A DNA stretch of 40,920 nucleotides from Geobacillus jurassicus NBRC 107829 (GCF_001544315.1 NZ_BCQG01000033.1:1-40920); one strand, 5' to 3'. Counted from the first letter of the stretch, positions 15,495 to 23,432 are shown. Made by a program: numbers and translations. The notes: generated from the letters alone by a model not told the origin.

Positions 15495-16355
15495 TCAGTT
15501 TCGCAAGAGCGGCTCGACTTTTTGCACAAGCTCTTGCATTTTCGAGGCGTTTCGTTCATACAGCGCCTTCGCCTCTTCGGAATTGGTCTGCAACGCATAC
15601 AGCTCCAAGTCAGCTTGCACTTTTTTCATCGCGGCCAAAAGCAGTTTTTTCTCCTGCGGCTCGGCAATTTGGATCTTGTCGTCATACAAATCGATTGTCA
15701 GTTGCCCGTATGAATCGACTTGGGCGAGAAAGACGTTTTCGACCGCCACCCCTTGCTTGTCGAGCTGCTCCTTCAGCCAGCCGCGCCCAAGCCCCATCGC
15801 AGCGAGAGGCTCATCCAAAATCATACCGTCCATAATGACCGTTTGCGGCTCTTTTTCCCGCGGCGGGTTTGGGAACACGTCGCCGACGGTGAGCGGCTGT
15901 TTTTCCCGTTTCAGCAGGATGTTCAAATCGCCGTTGGGCTCAAGCACCGCAAACTCGACGTCGGCGACGCGGAACACATCTTTTTTGCGCAGCTGTTCGA
16001 GCAGCTCGTCAACCGTATATTTCTCCCGTTTCAAATTTTCCTCTAAAATTTTGCCATTTTTAATAAAAACCGTGGAATTACCCTCGACAAAATCGCGAAA
16101 TTTCTTGTTGCGCAGCGAGAGACGAGCGACAGCCACTGGAAACAGCGACCAAATCAAAATGCTGGTGATGCCTTCTTGCAACGAAATGCCTAAATCGACC
16201 GACATCGTTCCAGCGATATCGCCGACGGTGATGCCGACGATGTATTCAAAAAACGACAATTTTGATAATTGCTTTTTGCCGAGAATGCGGGTGATCACAA
16301 ATAACCCGATTAAAATGCAAATCGAACGAATGGCGGTTTCTAACCATATAGGCAT
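15495..16355 (-). CDS. DUF421 (YetF-type) membrane protein with DUF1657-like tail
   Basis: A 286-residue membrane protein of the YetF/YcaP (DUF421) family. About three N-terminal membrane helices (residues 7-80) are followed by the cytoplasmic domain containing FIKNGKILEENLKREKYTVDE. The last about 45 residues (KKVQADLELYALQTNSEEAK onward) align well by eye with the small DUF1657 protein at 19021-19227 (LKSAQASFETFALQTENQAAK). This suggests fusion of a DUF1657 helix pair. It is in the spoVA2-like operon, as in heat-resistant-spore strains of Bacillus. Confidence 0.88.
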   Translation of the reverse strand: MPIWLETAIRSICILIGLFVITRILGKKQLSKLSFFEYIVGITVGDIAGTMSVDLGISLQEGITSILIWSLFPVAVARLSLRNKKFRDFVEGNSTVFIKNGKILEENLKREKYTVDELLEQLRKKDVFRVADVEFAVLEPNGDLNILLKREKQPLTVGDVFPNPPREKEPQTVIMDGMILDEPLAAMGLGRGWLKEQLDKQGVAVENVFLAQVDSYGQLTIDLYDDKIQIAEPQEKKLLLAAMKKVQADLELYALQTNSEEAKALYERNASKMQELVQKVEPLLRN

Positions 16356-16367
16356 CGATCATGCTCC

Positions 16368-16574
16368 TTACTTTCCGTGGTATTGCGGCTCTTCGAACTC
16401 GAGCCGGCCGATCCGGTTTTTGATGTCCGCGATGATCTCCTCTGTCACAAGCATCGCTTCATGAAACGTCCGCTGCGCCGTTTCGTCCTGGGAAGTGAGC
16501 GCCAGCTGTTGCAGCCCAGCGTGAATGCCTTTTAGGCTCGCCAACGTTTGTTTCACTTGCGAAGCAACGGTCAT
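16368..16574 (-). CDS. DUF1657 family protein, copy 2
   Basis: A 68-residue helical protein starting MTVASQVKQTLASLKGIHAG. DUF1657 proteins accompany spoVA2-type operons; their role is not known. Related to the copy at 19021-19227 over its whole length (both begin MTVA and end EEPQY). GGAGGGAT lies upstream of the ATG. Confidence 0.9.
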   Translation of the reverse strand: MTVASQVKQTLASLKGIHAGLQQLALTSQDETAQRTFHEAMLVTEEIIADIKNRIGRLEFEEPQYHGK

Positions 16575-16586
16575 GGAAGATCCCTC

Positions 16587-16943
16587 CTATCCTTTCGGGC
16601 GGAACAAGAGCGCCCCGATAAACCCAAAGACGATCGCCGCGGAGATGCCGGCGCTCGTCACTTCAAACATGCCGGTCAATACGCCGATAATGCCATGTTT
16701 TTCCGCCTCTTGCATCGCACCATGAACGAGTGCGTTTCCAAAGCTCGTAATCGGAATCGTCGCCCCGGCGCCGGCAAAATCGATGAGTGGCTCATACAAA
16801 CCGAATCCATCCAAAATCGCCCCGACGACGACGAGAATCGTCAACGTATGCGCAGGTGTCAGTTTAAAGACATCCATCAAAATTTGCCCGATCACGCAAA
16901 TCAGCCCGCCGACAACAAACGCCCAAAAAAACATAGCCAACAC
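16587..16943 (-). CDS. spoVAE: Stage V sporulation protein AE (SpoVAEb type)
   Basis: Inner-membrane component of the SpoVA dipicolinate channel, about 118 aa, with four or so membrane segments and the conserved [24 protein letters not shown] and [10 protein letters not shown] motifs. The GTG at 16943 is preferred: GAGG lies six bases upstream and the protein then matches the family's N-terminus. The ATG at 16961 would place its start inside the spoVAD end and before the ribosome binding site. ATG at 16934 is a further possibility. It overlaps the end of spoVAD closely. Confidence 0.92.
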   Translation of the reverse strand: MLAMFFWAFVVGGLICVIGQILMDVFKLTPAHTLTILVVVGAILDGFGLYEPLIDFAGAGATIPITSFGNALVHGAMQEAEKHGIIGVLTGMFEVTSAGISAAIVFGFIGALLFRPKG

Positions 16944-16944
16944 G

Positions 16945-17958
16945 CTACGCCTCACCTCCATACTCGATCGCCACCGCGTGGGCGATGCACGGAATCGTCT
17001 CGTTTTGCTGGAACGATAGCGGCGACAATAGCGCCCCTGTCGCGACTGCCAAAATGCGCTTCAGCTCGCCGCGCCGCATCCGTTTGATGAGATGCCCGTA
17101 AACGACAACGGCGGAACAAGCCGCCCCGCTCGCCCCAGACAATACCGGCTGCCCGTCGCGGTAAATGAGCAGCCCGCAATCTTGGTAGCGTTCCTCATCG
17201 ATGTCAATGCCGTGCTGGCGCAACAAGTCAAGGGAAACTTGGCGGCCGATCCGTCCTAAATCGCCGGTGACGATCAAATCGTAATACGATGCATCGATTT
17301 GCCTATCGCGCAAATGCGCCTCAATCGTATCGACCGCCGCCGGCGCCATCGCTCCACCCATGTTGAACGGATCGGCAAGCCCCATATCAACGACGCGCCC
17401 GATCGTCGCCGCTGTCACGCGCGGCCCGTCTCCTTTCGGGCTGACGATCGCTACGCCTGCTCCCGTCACCGTCCATTGCGCCGTCGGCGGCTTTTGCCCG
17501 CCGTATTCCGTCGGGTAGCGGAACTGCTTTTCGACGGCGGCATTGTGGCTTGAGGCACCGGTTAATATATAGTCTGCCCCGCCGTAGTTCGTAATAAAAG
17601 CGCTGAGCGCCAGTCCTTCCATCGAAGTGGAACAGGCGCCAAAAACACCGAGATACGGCATGCCGAGCGTCCGGGCGGCGAAGTTCGTCGGGGTCATTTG
17701 GTTGATCAAGTCGCCGGCGATGAGAAATTGCACTTTTTCTTTCTCCAGGCCCGCTTTTTCCATCGCCTGAAACGCTGCTTCTTCAATGAGCACGCGGTGC
17801 GCCTTTTCATACGACTCTTCGCCGAGCCATAAATCTTCATGGAGAAGATCAAAGTCTTCCGCGAGGCGGCCGTTCGCCTCAAACGGCCCGCCGACCGCCG
17901 CTGTTGCGATGATCACCGGCTTGTTCGCAAACACCCATGTACGGTGTCCTTTCAGCAT
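16945..17958 (-). CDS. spoVAD: Stage V sporulation protein AD
   Basis: Dipicolinate-binding SpoVA protein of 337 aa, a thiolase-like fold ([15 protein letters not shown] around the former active-site cysteine). The usual family length is about 338. The start at 17958 ([14 protein letters not shown]) overlaps the spoVAC stop as TAATG and is behind GGGGGG; the ATG at 17973 lies inside spoVAC. It should bind DPA at the inner membrane during spore formation and germination. Confidence 0.94.
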   Translation of the reverse strand: MLKGHRTWVFANKPVIIATAAVGGPFEANGRLAEDFDLLHEDLWLGEESYEKAHRVLIEEAAFQAMEKAGLEKEKVQFLIAGDLINQMTPTNFAARTLGMPYLGVFGACSTSMEGLALSAFITNYGGADYILTGASSHNAAVEKQFRYPTEYGGQKPPTAQWTVTGAGVAIVSPKGDGPRVTAATIGRVVDMGLADPFNMGGAMAPAAVDTIEAHLRDRQIDASYYDLIVTGDLGRIGRQVSLDLLRQHGIDIDEERYQDCGLLIYRDGQPVLSGASGAACSAVVVYGHLIKRMRRGELKRILAVATGALLSPLSFQQNETIPCIAHAVAIEYGGEA

Positions 17959-18437
17959 TACAATCCCCCCCACTGGGTCGCAATCGTTTTGACAAGGGCA
18001 ATGACAAAGGCGGAAAACGTACCGAACAAAATGACAGAGCCGGCAAGCTTGAACATGTTCGATCCGACGCCCAACACAAATCCTTCCGTCCGGTGCTCAA
18101 TCGCCGCCGAGATGACGGCGTTGCCAAACCCTGTCACCGGCACGGCGCTTCCCGCCCCGGCGAATTGGGCGATCCGGTCATAGAAGCCAAGCCCAGTTAA
18201 AATCATCGATAAAAAGACCATCGTCGCCACCGTCGGATTGCCTGCCGTTTGTTCGGTGAAATCAAAGAAGTACATATAGAAATAAGAGATCGCCTGCCCG
18301 ATCGTGCAAATGATTCCGCCGACGAGAAACGCGCAAACACAGTTGCGAACGATAGGGCGCTTCGTCTCCCTCTCTTTTTCAAATAAATGGTATTCCTGTT
18401 GAACAGGAGTCAGCTTTTTCCGTTTTTCATTCGCCAT
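17958..18437 (-). CDS. spoVAC: Stage V sporulation protein AC
   Basis: Membrane protein of 159 aa with four or more hydrophobic segments and the family motifs GGIICTIGQAISYFYM, LTGLGFYDRIAQFAGAGSAV and TGFGNAVISAAIEH. SpoVAC forms a mechanosensitive channel for dipicolinate in the inner spore membrane. The stop overlaps the spoVAD start (TAATG), so translation is coupled. Confidence 0.94.
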   Translation of the reverse strand: MANEKRKKLTPVQQEYHLFEKERETKRPIVRNCVCAFLVGGIICTIGQAISYFYMYFFDFTEQTAGNPTVATMVFLSMILTGLGFYDRIAQFAGAGSAVPVTGFGNAVISAAIEHRTEGFVLGVGSNMFKLAGSVILFGTFSAFVIALVKTIATQWGGL

Positions 18438-18448
18438 AATAACACCTC

Positions 18449-18925
18449 TTATGTCTGCTCTTTGCTTAGCTTTTCAATCCGCCTGATTTCCTGATTGAAT
18501 TTTCGTTCATCCCAGCGTGGATTGTCCATGTTGGCTTTTAATTCTTTCGTCTTCCAAAAAATTTTCAAATCGCTCGAGGAAACGACGTCGTAGCCGGGAA
18601 ACATGTCACGCAGTTTGTGGTCAATGTCTTTCTCAATTTGCTTTCGACTCCACCGCTTCATATGGGGAATTTGATAAGCGACAAGCAACCGATCCCCGCT
18701 GTTGACCGCCACCACATCCCGGACGTCGTCGCGCTGGCGCAAATAGGCAACCGCCCGCTCGGCCGGACCTTGGTTCAGCTCCGCATGTTTCGCCGTCCCG
18801 GACGTGTGGGTTCTCAGCAAGTTCGCCCTTTGCAGCGATTGTTTTTGTTCCGTTTCTTCCTTGGCGCAGCCGCTCGTTGCAATGATTGCCGCCACGGCCG
18901 CCAACCACCATTTTTTCATCTCCAT
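18449..18925 (-). CDS. YhcN/YlaJ-family sporulation lipoprotein
   Basis: Lipoprotein of about 158 aa. The start at 18925 gives MEMKKWWLAAVAAIIATSGC, a basic n-region, hydrophobic core and Cys in a lipobox-like ATSGC. The mature region carries the YhcN/YlaJ pattern (DDVRDVVAVNSGDRLLVAYQI). Start choice is uncertain because the ribosome binding site is weak (upstream sequence is GGGTTG). YhcN/YlaJ lipoproteins are known from spoVA2-type operons and affect germination. Confidence 0.85.
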   Translation of the reverse strand: MEMKKWWLAAVAAIIATSGCAKEETEQKQSLQRANLLRTHTSGTAKHAELNQGPAERAVAYLRQRDDVRDVVAVNSGDRLLVAYQIPHMKRWSRKQIEKDIDHKLRDMFPGYDVVSSSDLKIFWKTKELKANMDNPRWDERKFNQEIRRIEKLSKEQT

Positions 18926-18958
18926 CAACCCATTCGTTTTATGTATTTCCGCAAAGCC

Positions 18959-18989
18959 GGGAAAAGGTTGGCGTGCTGCCAACCTTCCC
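18959..18989 (-). promoter_or_regulatory. Long hairpin between DUF1657 and the lipoprotein gene
   Basis: GGGAAGGTTGGC pairs with GCCAACCTTTTCCC (minus strand). It is in the spacer between two operon genes. Only a short T-tract within the stem is present, so partial termination or mRNA stabilisation is possible. Confidence 0.4.
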
Positions 18990-19020
18990 GCCTGAACCAT
19001 CCCATTCGCCTTAGCGAAGG

Positions 19021-19227
19021 TTATTGTTGTTTATATTGTGGCTCTTCATTTTGAATTTCTTGCACGCGCGAGTTCACCAAATCGATGATCGCCTGCGTTT
19101 GTTGGGCAGCTTGTTGGTAAAGCTGTTTGGCAGCTTGGTTTTCCGTTTGCAAAGCAAACGTTTCGAAGCTCGCTTGCGCCGATTTTAATCCAGCCAATGT
19201 TTGTTTCACTTGTGTTGCAACTGTCAT
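19021..19227 (-). CDS. DUF1657 family protein, copy 1
   Basis: A 68-residue helical protein (MTVATQVKQTLAGLKSAQAS), first gene of the spoVA2-like operon. A perfect AAGGAGG lies eight bases before the ATG. It resembles the copy at 16368-16574 and the tail of the DUF421 protein. Function unknown. Confidence 0.92.
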   Translation of the reverse strand: MTVATQVKQTLAGLKSAQASFETFALQTENQAAKQLYQQAAQQTQAIIDLVNSRVQEIQNEEPQYKQQ

Positions 19228-19273
19228 GATTCATGTCCTCCTTATATGGTGCAAAATTGGCGGTGACAATGTT

Positions 19274-19302
19274 TAGAATGTTTTTTTGCCGTCAAATTAT
19301 AA
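19274..19302 (-). promoter_or_regulatory. Possible forespore (sigma-F/G-type) promoter of the spoVA2-like operon
   Basis: CATTCTA (19274-19280, minus strand) fits the CATnnTA -10 of forespore sigma factors. TTATA lies 17 bases further upstream as a partial -35. The distance to the DUF1657 start is about 47 bases. The -35 is poor, so this is tentative. Confidence 0.35.
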
Positions 19303-19350
19303 TTGTCATTTTCTGCAAAACGTTCTGTCGCCTTTCCAGCTTTTCCGGGC

Positions 19351-19378
19351 ATGAAAAGGGCGCCTTCTGCAGGCGCCC
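19351..19378 (-). terminator. Intrinsic terminator of the holin-like gene
   Basis: GGGCGCCT pairs with AGGCGCCC around tctgc, followed on the minus strand by TTTTCATG. It separates the holin-like gene from the spoVA2-like operon. Confidence 0.7.
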
Positions 19379-19385
19379 ATACGGT

Positions 19386-19589
19386 TTACGACTTGTTATC
19401 AACTTTGTCGGAATAGCCGCGGCCGAGCGACGGGTTGTTTAAAATGCCGGCCATCACCAAAATGCTTAACAGGGCATGGTATAGCCGTTCATATTTGCCA
19501 AGATCAATGTCGACACCGAACGTCTCAAGCGCAATCACGACAAACGAGCCGATTGCCAGCCAAAGCCCATAATTTTTAAAACGCTCCAC
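19386..19589 (-). CDS. Small holin-like membrane protein
   Basis: A 67-residue protein with two hydrophobic stretches (YGLWLAIGSFVVIALETFG and LYHALLSILVMAGILNN) and ending NPSLGRGYSDKVDNKS. The pattern is like small phage holins (NNPTTGKGYxDK type) that have been kept in many Bacillus chromosomes. No phage genes are nearby. Function not demonstrated. Confidence 0.75.
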   Translation of the reverse strand: MERFKNYGLWLAIGSFVVIALETFGVDIDLGKYERLYHALLSILVMAGILNNPSLGRGYSDKVDNKS

Positions 19590-19616
19590 CGTTTGCGTCC
19601 CCCATTTGCTTCGTCG

Positions 19617-19847
19617 CTAAATCCATGAGAACGGTCTCCGTTCCCCTTCGTTTCGATCATGGCCTCCTTCATCGTGTTCTCCCTTATCCCGGTCCCGCAC
19701 ATCTTCAACAGCTTCCATTTCCGTATCATCGCGGTGCGGGAACAACCATGGATCGCGGATGCGGCCGCGCGGCATAATGACGATGTCATCGGCATGAATG
19801 ATCAATTTATCGACATGAATCACTTTCGCTTTTTTCCGATCCGACAT
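19617..19847 (-). CDS. Hypothetical protein, 76 aa
   Basis: Not recognised. It starts MSDRKKAKVIHVDKLIIHAD, a short beta-like hydrophobic pattern, and its second half is very acidic and polar (HRDDTEMEAVEDVRDRDKGE...). A good AAGGAGGGAAG precedes the ATG. Its stop is 28 bases from the holin-like gene start, so the two may be one transcript. Confidence 0.7.
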   Translation of the reverse strand: MSDRKKAKVIHVDKLIIHADDIVIMPRGRIRDPWLFPHRDDTEMEAVEDVRDRDKGEHDEGGHDRNEGERRPFSWI

Positions 19848-19934
19848 GCCCTTCCCTCCTTCCTTTCGCCTAGTTGCACTGTTAGACTATGCAAGGAGGC
19901 GAAGCGAAGTATAGGCATCTCTCACAGATTTCCG

Positions 19935-20051
19935 TTATTTCTTCTTGATGACGGCTGGCCGACCGCATCCGCATCCGCTCGGACGCCGCACAGGCTGCGT
20001 TGTCGAAGAAAGCACCCTTGTCACCGGTTTCGACGGAGTAGGCTTCTTCAT
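19935..20051 (-). CDS. Small basic Cys-containing peptide (38 aa)
   Basis: A 38-residue open frame missed by length cut-offs: MKKPTPSKPVTRVLSSTTQP, then VRRPSGCGCGRPAVIKKK. It is very basic, with a GCGCG centre. GGAGGG lies seven bases upstream of the ATG, ideally spaced. Its neighbourhood of small spore genes suggests a minor coat protein, but nothing proves it. Confidence 0.55.
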   Translation of the reverse strand: MKKPTPSKPVTRVLSSTTQPVRRPSGCGCGRPAVIKKK

Positions 20052-20229
20052 TCCTCATCCCTCCATCCCGAAAAAGTGTAGCCCTCGCCGATCAACCAAT
20101 TTATGTTCAAGTCCATTTCCGTACGATTCGTCTCTAATCGAAACGGCATAAAAACAAACAATGTCTAACGGCGAGAGAAAAAGCGAGCGGCTACTGCTAT
20201 TGTATGGCTTGGCGAGCCAAGGGTGCCTC

Positions 20230-20568
20230 TCATTTTTCGTTTCGCTCCGGGTGTGGCATGATGGCATTTTCTTGCCTCAGCGTACGGAAAAACCAGCTGT
20301 CCGGACGTTCGTCCTCATCCGCCTTGCCTGCTTCTTCGATCCATGGCACTTGCTGTTGCAACTGACGGCGGAGCTCGTCATTTTCCTTCGCCAGCTGTTT
20401 GAGCTGCTCGTAGCGCTTGGCGCTCTGGTAAGCCAGTTCCTTTAACACAATGTTTTCGGCTTCCACCTCTTTCAGCCGGCGCTCCAGTTCAGCCATTCGC
20501 CCAGCAAGCCGCTGTTCACCTGTCCCCCTTCTCTCTTCATTCATCGCCCCATGTTTGTCTTTCATCAT
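20230..20568 (-). CDS. Coiled-coil hypothetical protein
   Basis: An approximately 112-residue protein starting MMKDKHGAMNEERRG behind AGGAGGAG at 7-8 bases; the longer frame to 20637 has no such site. Residues 20-75 form a clear coiled coil (AGRMAELERRLKEVEAENIV, and LAKENDELRRQLQQQ). The C-terminus is acidic then WFFRTLRQENA. Not recognised. It diverges from the Cys-rich gene at 20723. Confidence 0.7.
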   Translation of the reverse strand: MMKDKHGAMNEERRGTGEQRLAGRMAELERRLKEVEAENIVLKELAYQSAKRYEQLKQLAKENDELRRQLQQQVPWIEEAGKADEDERPDSWFFRTLRQENAIMPHPERNEK

Positions 20569-20636
20569 TCGACATCTCCTCCTTTGATTCATCGTTGTCT
20601 GCGCCCACCAACAAAAAATCCGCATCTGTCCCAACA

Positions 20637-20663
20637 CATTTACCTAAGCCGTTCCATAGTATA
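20637..20663 (+). promoter_or_regulatory. Candidate sigma-K promoter of the Cys-rich spore protein gene
   Basis: CATAGTATA at 20655-20663 is an exact match to the sigma-K -10 consensus CATAnnnTA. An ACA lies 16 bases upstream (around 20637), fitting the short -35 element. The start codon is about 60 bases downstream. Confidence 0.5.
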
Positions 20664-20722
20664 CAGTAGTCCCAAACCACCAGGCGTTGGGGAACAAATG
20701 AACGATAGGAGGAACGAACAAA

Positions 20723-21442
20723 ATGGGTCATCATCACCGTCGCGATACAGAAAGAGTATGCATCAGAACGCGCAAAATTTACGACTGGGTGACGCGCCAA
20801 ATCGATGTTCCATTGCGAAGCTTCAGCGGCGAGGATTTGGAAGCGATCTTCCCGACGAATCATTGCCCGCGGGAGGGAACGATTTGCGACTTTTTAGGAG
20901 CGCAACATACAAACCCGCAAAACTTGACGATTCGCTGCTTCCTGACGGACGCCTACGGAAACCCGATCGACTCGGTCGTTGACCAAGACGCATTAATTTG
21001 CCAAGAAATTACGCAACCAAACGGCCGGCAGTCCGTAAACGTCACCCTTCCTTCTGGAGAAACGGTGACGTTGCAAAAAGTCAAAGCGCTCATCAAAGGG
21101 CATGTCGTCGTGCAAATTGTCAGCCCAACCGGCACGGTCATTTGCCAATCGACACCGATTCCGTTCGCTACAGCACAAACGTTCATCTTGTGCGCCCCAG
21201 AAGGCACGCAGCTCAACTGCCATATTTCGTTCTTCGAATGCGACACGAGCCTAGTCTGCACAGACAACTTTGCACAACTTGATGTTTCCATCACCTTATG
21301 CCTTGAAGTCCAAGTGGAAGCTGATGTCAAAATCGAAGTCGAAGCTCGTTTCTGCCAACCGCGCGAAGAATTGGCCGAAGCCGTGCTTTGCCCGACAACC
21401 AAATTCCCGCCGCAATGCCCGGACGTATTCCCGGCCATGTAG
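20723..21442 (+). CDS. Cys-rich putative spore surface protein (239 aa)
   Basis: Not assigned to a known gene. It starts MGHHHRRDTERVCIRTRKIY and is mostly beta-like with about a dozen cysteines spread through it (ICDF, TIRCFL, LICQE, VICQS, FILCAP, LNCHISFFECD, LVCTD, TLCLE, RFCQP, VLCPT, PQCPD). There is a valine- and glutamate-rich segment EVQVEADVKIEVEARFC near the end, reminiscent of SPOCS-type or exosporium-type surface proteins. AGGAGG is 10 bases upstream. With a sigma-K-like promoter and its own terminator, a disulfide-linked coat or appendage protein is a reasonable guess. Confidence 0.75.
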   Translation: MGHHHRRDTERVCIRTRKIYDWVTRQIDVPLRSFSGEDLEAIFPTNHCPREGTICDFLGAQHTNPQNLTIRCFLTDAYGNPIDSVVDQDALICQEITQPNGRQSVNVTLPSGETVTLQKVKALIKGHVVVQIVSPTGTVICQSTPIPFATAQTFILCAPEGTQLNCHISFFECDTSLVCTDNFAQLDVSITLCLEVQVEADVKIEVEARFCQPREELAEAVLCPTTKFPPQCPDVFPAM

Positions 21443-21457
21443 CGTCCTGCACCGTTC

Positions 21458-21487
21458 AGGCTGTTGTTCCAACAACAGCCTTTTTTA
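21458..21487 (+). terminator. Intrinsic terminator of the Cys-rich protein gene
   Basis: AGGCTGTTG pairs with CAACAGCCT around a six-base loop, followed by TTTTTT on the plus strand. Confidence 0.88.
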
Positions 21488-21543
21488 TATGGCATGCACC
21501 CGCAATGGATACATAAGATGAGAATGGAAGGGGTGGAAACCGT

Positions 21544-22308
21544 ATGAAAAACAAAAACGACCAACACCTCCGTCTGCAGCAGCAAATCATCCACTACCGG
21601 TCAGAAGCAGCCTCATGCCGGCAACAAGTGCAGCAACTGGAGGCCGAGTTGGCCAAGGAAAAAATGCGCAGCGCCTATTTGAAAGAGAAGCTGCGTGAAG
21701 CAGAAACAACCAACGTTGAAACGTACAAGAAAAAAATCGCCGCCTTGGAACGCCAGCTTCTGTTGTGTGAAATTGCACTGGAAGAAACGCGATATAACAC
21801 CTCAAAAGAGACACAGACACCAGCGTTTGAACGAGCTGCTGCCGTGTCAGCGTTGTTTCACTATTCTGTCGTCGTTCCACCGCGCCTCGATGAGGAAGAG
21901 ATAACTATCATCGGCGATTTCATCATTCGCAACCACGGAACGGCGCCGCTTCACCATCTGATTGTCTGCCTCCGCCTTTCGCCCCCAAAGACGGCGGTGC
22001 TGAGCGGGAAAATCATTTTGCCAAACAGCGTGCGGGCCGAGCAGGAAGCGCTGATCTCCAACAGCGAGGAAAGCTGGACGTTCACCCAAGAAAACTGGCG
22101 CGAAAAAGTGCGGCAAAGCGGGGAATATTGGCTTGCCCCGCTCTATGACGCCCCGCTCGAACCGGGCGGGGAGCGGCGTTTTTCCCAGTTTGAAATCACT
22201 GTTCGCCCGTCCAGCAACGCCCGCTCATTGACGGTCGATGGGTTCGTGTATTGCTCGGAACTGCCAAAGGGCGTTCCTGCCGCCAACCATATCGCCATTC
22301 AATGGTGA
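21544..22308 (+). CDS. Hypothetical protein with N-terminal coiled coil and C-terminal beta domain
   Basis: A 254-residue protein starting MKNKNDQHLRLQQQIIHYRS behind GGAAGGGGTGG. Residues 1-85 form a coiled coil; residues about 100-254 look like a beta sandwich (IRNHGTAPLHHLIVCLRLSP, SLTVDGFVYCSELPKGVPAA). No enzyme motif was seen. It follows the Cys-rich gene and its terminator and lies in the same block of spore-like genes, so it may be a coat scaffold. Confidence 0.75.
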   Translation: MKNKNDQHLRLQQQIIHYRSEAASCRQQVQQLEAELAKEKMRSAYLKEKLREAETTNVETYKKKIAALERQLLLCEIALEETRYNTSKETQTPAFERAAAVSALFHYSVVVPPRLDEEEITIIGDFIIRNHGTAPLHHLIVCLRLSPPKTAVLSGKIILPNSVRAEQEALISNSEESWTFTQENWREKVRQSGEYWLAPLYDAPLEPGGERRFSQFEITVRPSSNARSLTVDGFVYCSELPKGVPAANHIAIQW

Positions 22309-22593
22309 CCCGTTCGTTTTCCGCCTTCATGCCGCCCAGCGTCGCACCTGCTGTTTTGGCCGGCCGGTTTGGGCCGGCCCCCCGTTATTTCAGACAATAG
22401 CGATTGGGAGTTTCCTTCCGTCAACGGCATCCCGACAAGCTTGGCGGCGGCTTTCATCAACACCGCCGGTCATTCCTTCAGCGAACATTGCCCAGCCGGC
22501 AAGAGCGGTTCACTGTCCATTCCTTTGATCAAAACGCCACCCTGCCGACATCCCTCATCGGTTGTATCATGACCTCAATAGCCGCCTTCCTCC
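22309..22593. other. Intergenic stretch without a supported gene
   Basis: A perfect GGCCGGC/GCCGGCC inverted repeat lies near 22358-22378 with no T-tract. Short open frames on both strands lack ribosome binding sites. One minus-strand frame (LAGWAMFAEGMTGGVDESRR) reads like a decayed protein, but no family was recognised. Confidence 0.3.
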
Positions 22594-22944
22594 TTACAAC
22601 AGCCATTTGCTGACTATCGTCTCAATGATCGCCGCCCCGCCGGCAATGGCTAGAAGCGTAATAAGCGGCTCAAAAACGTTCGGCCAAAGCGTCAGGCCCA
22701 TGTAACAAAACGCCGCACACCAGATCCCCGTGCACCAGTAGCAGCTCAGCAGTTCACCGATCCATCGCCGCAACCCACTTCCCTTTAAGGAAAGAAATAC
22801 TTGTTTGCTTCCGTCTGGAATCTCCTGCTCCGTCCATTCGTGAAATGGACGGCGTACCCAGTCGGTGATCGCATCATATACGATGAGCCGTGTCAAGCGA
22901 AAACTGGCTAAACAAAGAAGGACAAATGAAAACGGATCGTCCAT
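22594..22944 (-). CDS. DUF1360 family membrane protein
   Basis: A 116-residue membrane protein. Hallmarks of DUF1360 are seen: LASFRLTRLIVYDAITDWVR near the N-terminus and the ELLSCYWCTGIWCA segment with paired cysteines, followed by a C-terminal hydrophobic helix. The family occurs in spore formers and is thought to be sporulation-linked; molecular role unknown. GGGGAGGGGATC precedes the ATG. Confidence 0.82.
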   Translation of the reverse strand: MDDPFSFVLLCLASFRLTRLIVYDAITDWVRRPFHEWTEQEIPDGSKQVFLSLKGSGLRRWIGELLSCYWCTGIWCAAFCYMGLTLWPNVFEPLITLLAIAGGAAIIETIVSKWLL

Positions 22945-23123
22945 GATCCCCTCCCCTTTCCGTCGCGGTCATGACCGCCAAAAAAATCGATTGCCTCCTG
23001 TCGTTCCAACTTGGCAGCCAGCGAATTCTCTTTGGCGCGGACGTTTACCCAAACGCTCTCCTACGCCAATCATATGATGAAGTATAGGTTTTTAACACAA
23101 GGAACAAGAAAGGAGGCGACGCG

Positions 23124-23420
23124 ATGTACCATGTATTTTTCGACCGGCGACCGCCCCGCCTTCCCCGCGTGCTTTACGAACAGCTGACCACCCTTCCGCC
23201 CAACGTTGAAGTCAACGTGCACACCGCCAACGGGACGTATTACAATGCGCTCTTTCTCGGTTTCGAGCCCCGGACGAACAACGTTTCGCTGTTGGTCGAC
23301 CGCTTTTATAAAGATGGAGGGCGCTCGCTTACGATCGATGCAGCCGCGATTACTTCCATCGATCTCCCCGTGTCCATACGGCCGACTTCATCCGCCGGTC
23401 CAGACGACGAGGAAGAATAA
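23124..23420 (+). CDS. Small hypothetical protein with Sm/SH3-like pattern
   Basis: A 98-residue protein (MYHVFFDRRPPRLPRVLYEQ) behind AGGAGGCGA. Residues 20-80 alternate like a small beta barrel: VNVHTANGTYYNALFLGFEP, then VSLLVDRFYKDGG and IDAAAITSIDLP. The acidic tail is DDEEE. The same pattern is visible in the C-terminal part of CotO (32855-33265). No function assigned. Confidence 0.7.
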   Translation: MYHVFFDRRPPRLPRVLYEQLTTLPPNVEVNVHTANGTYYNALFLGFEPRTNNVSLLVDRFYKDGGRSLTIDAAAITSIDLPVSIRPTSSAGPDDEEE

Positions 23421-23432
23421 CAGAAAACGAAA

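Noticed and set aside
19241-19247. CATATAA on the minus strand as a forespore -10 for the spoVA2-like operon
   Set aside because: It overlaps the ribosome binding site and lies only about 14 bases from the start codon, so a transcript would lack the site.
19386-19589. Prophage remnant based on the holin-like gene
   Set aside because: No other phage gene is nearby, and such holin-like genes are common in Bacillus chromosomes among spore genes.
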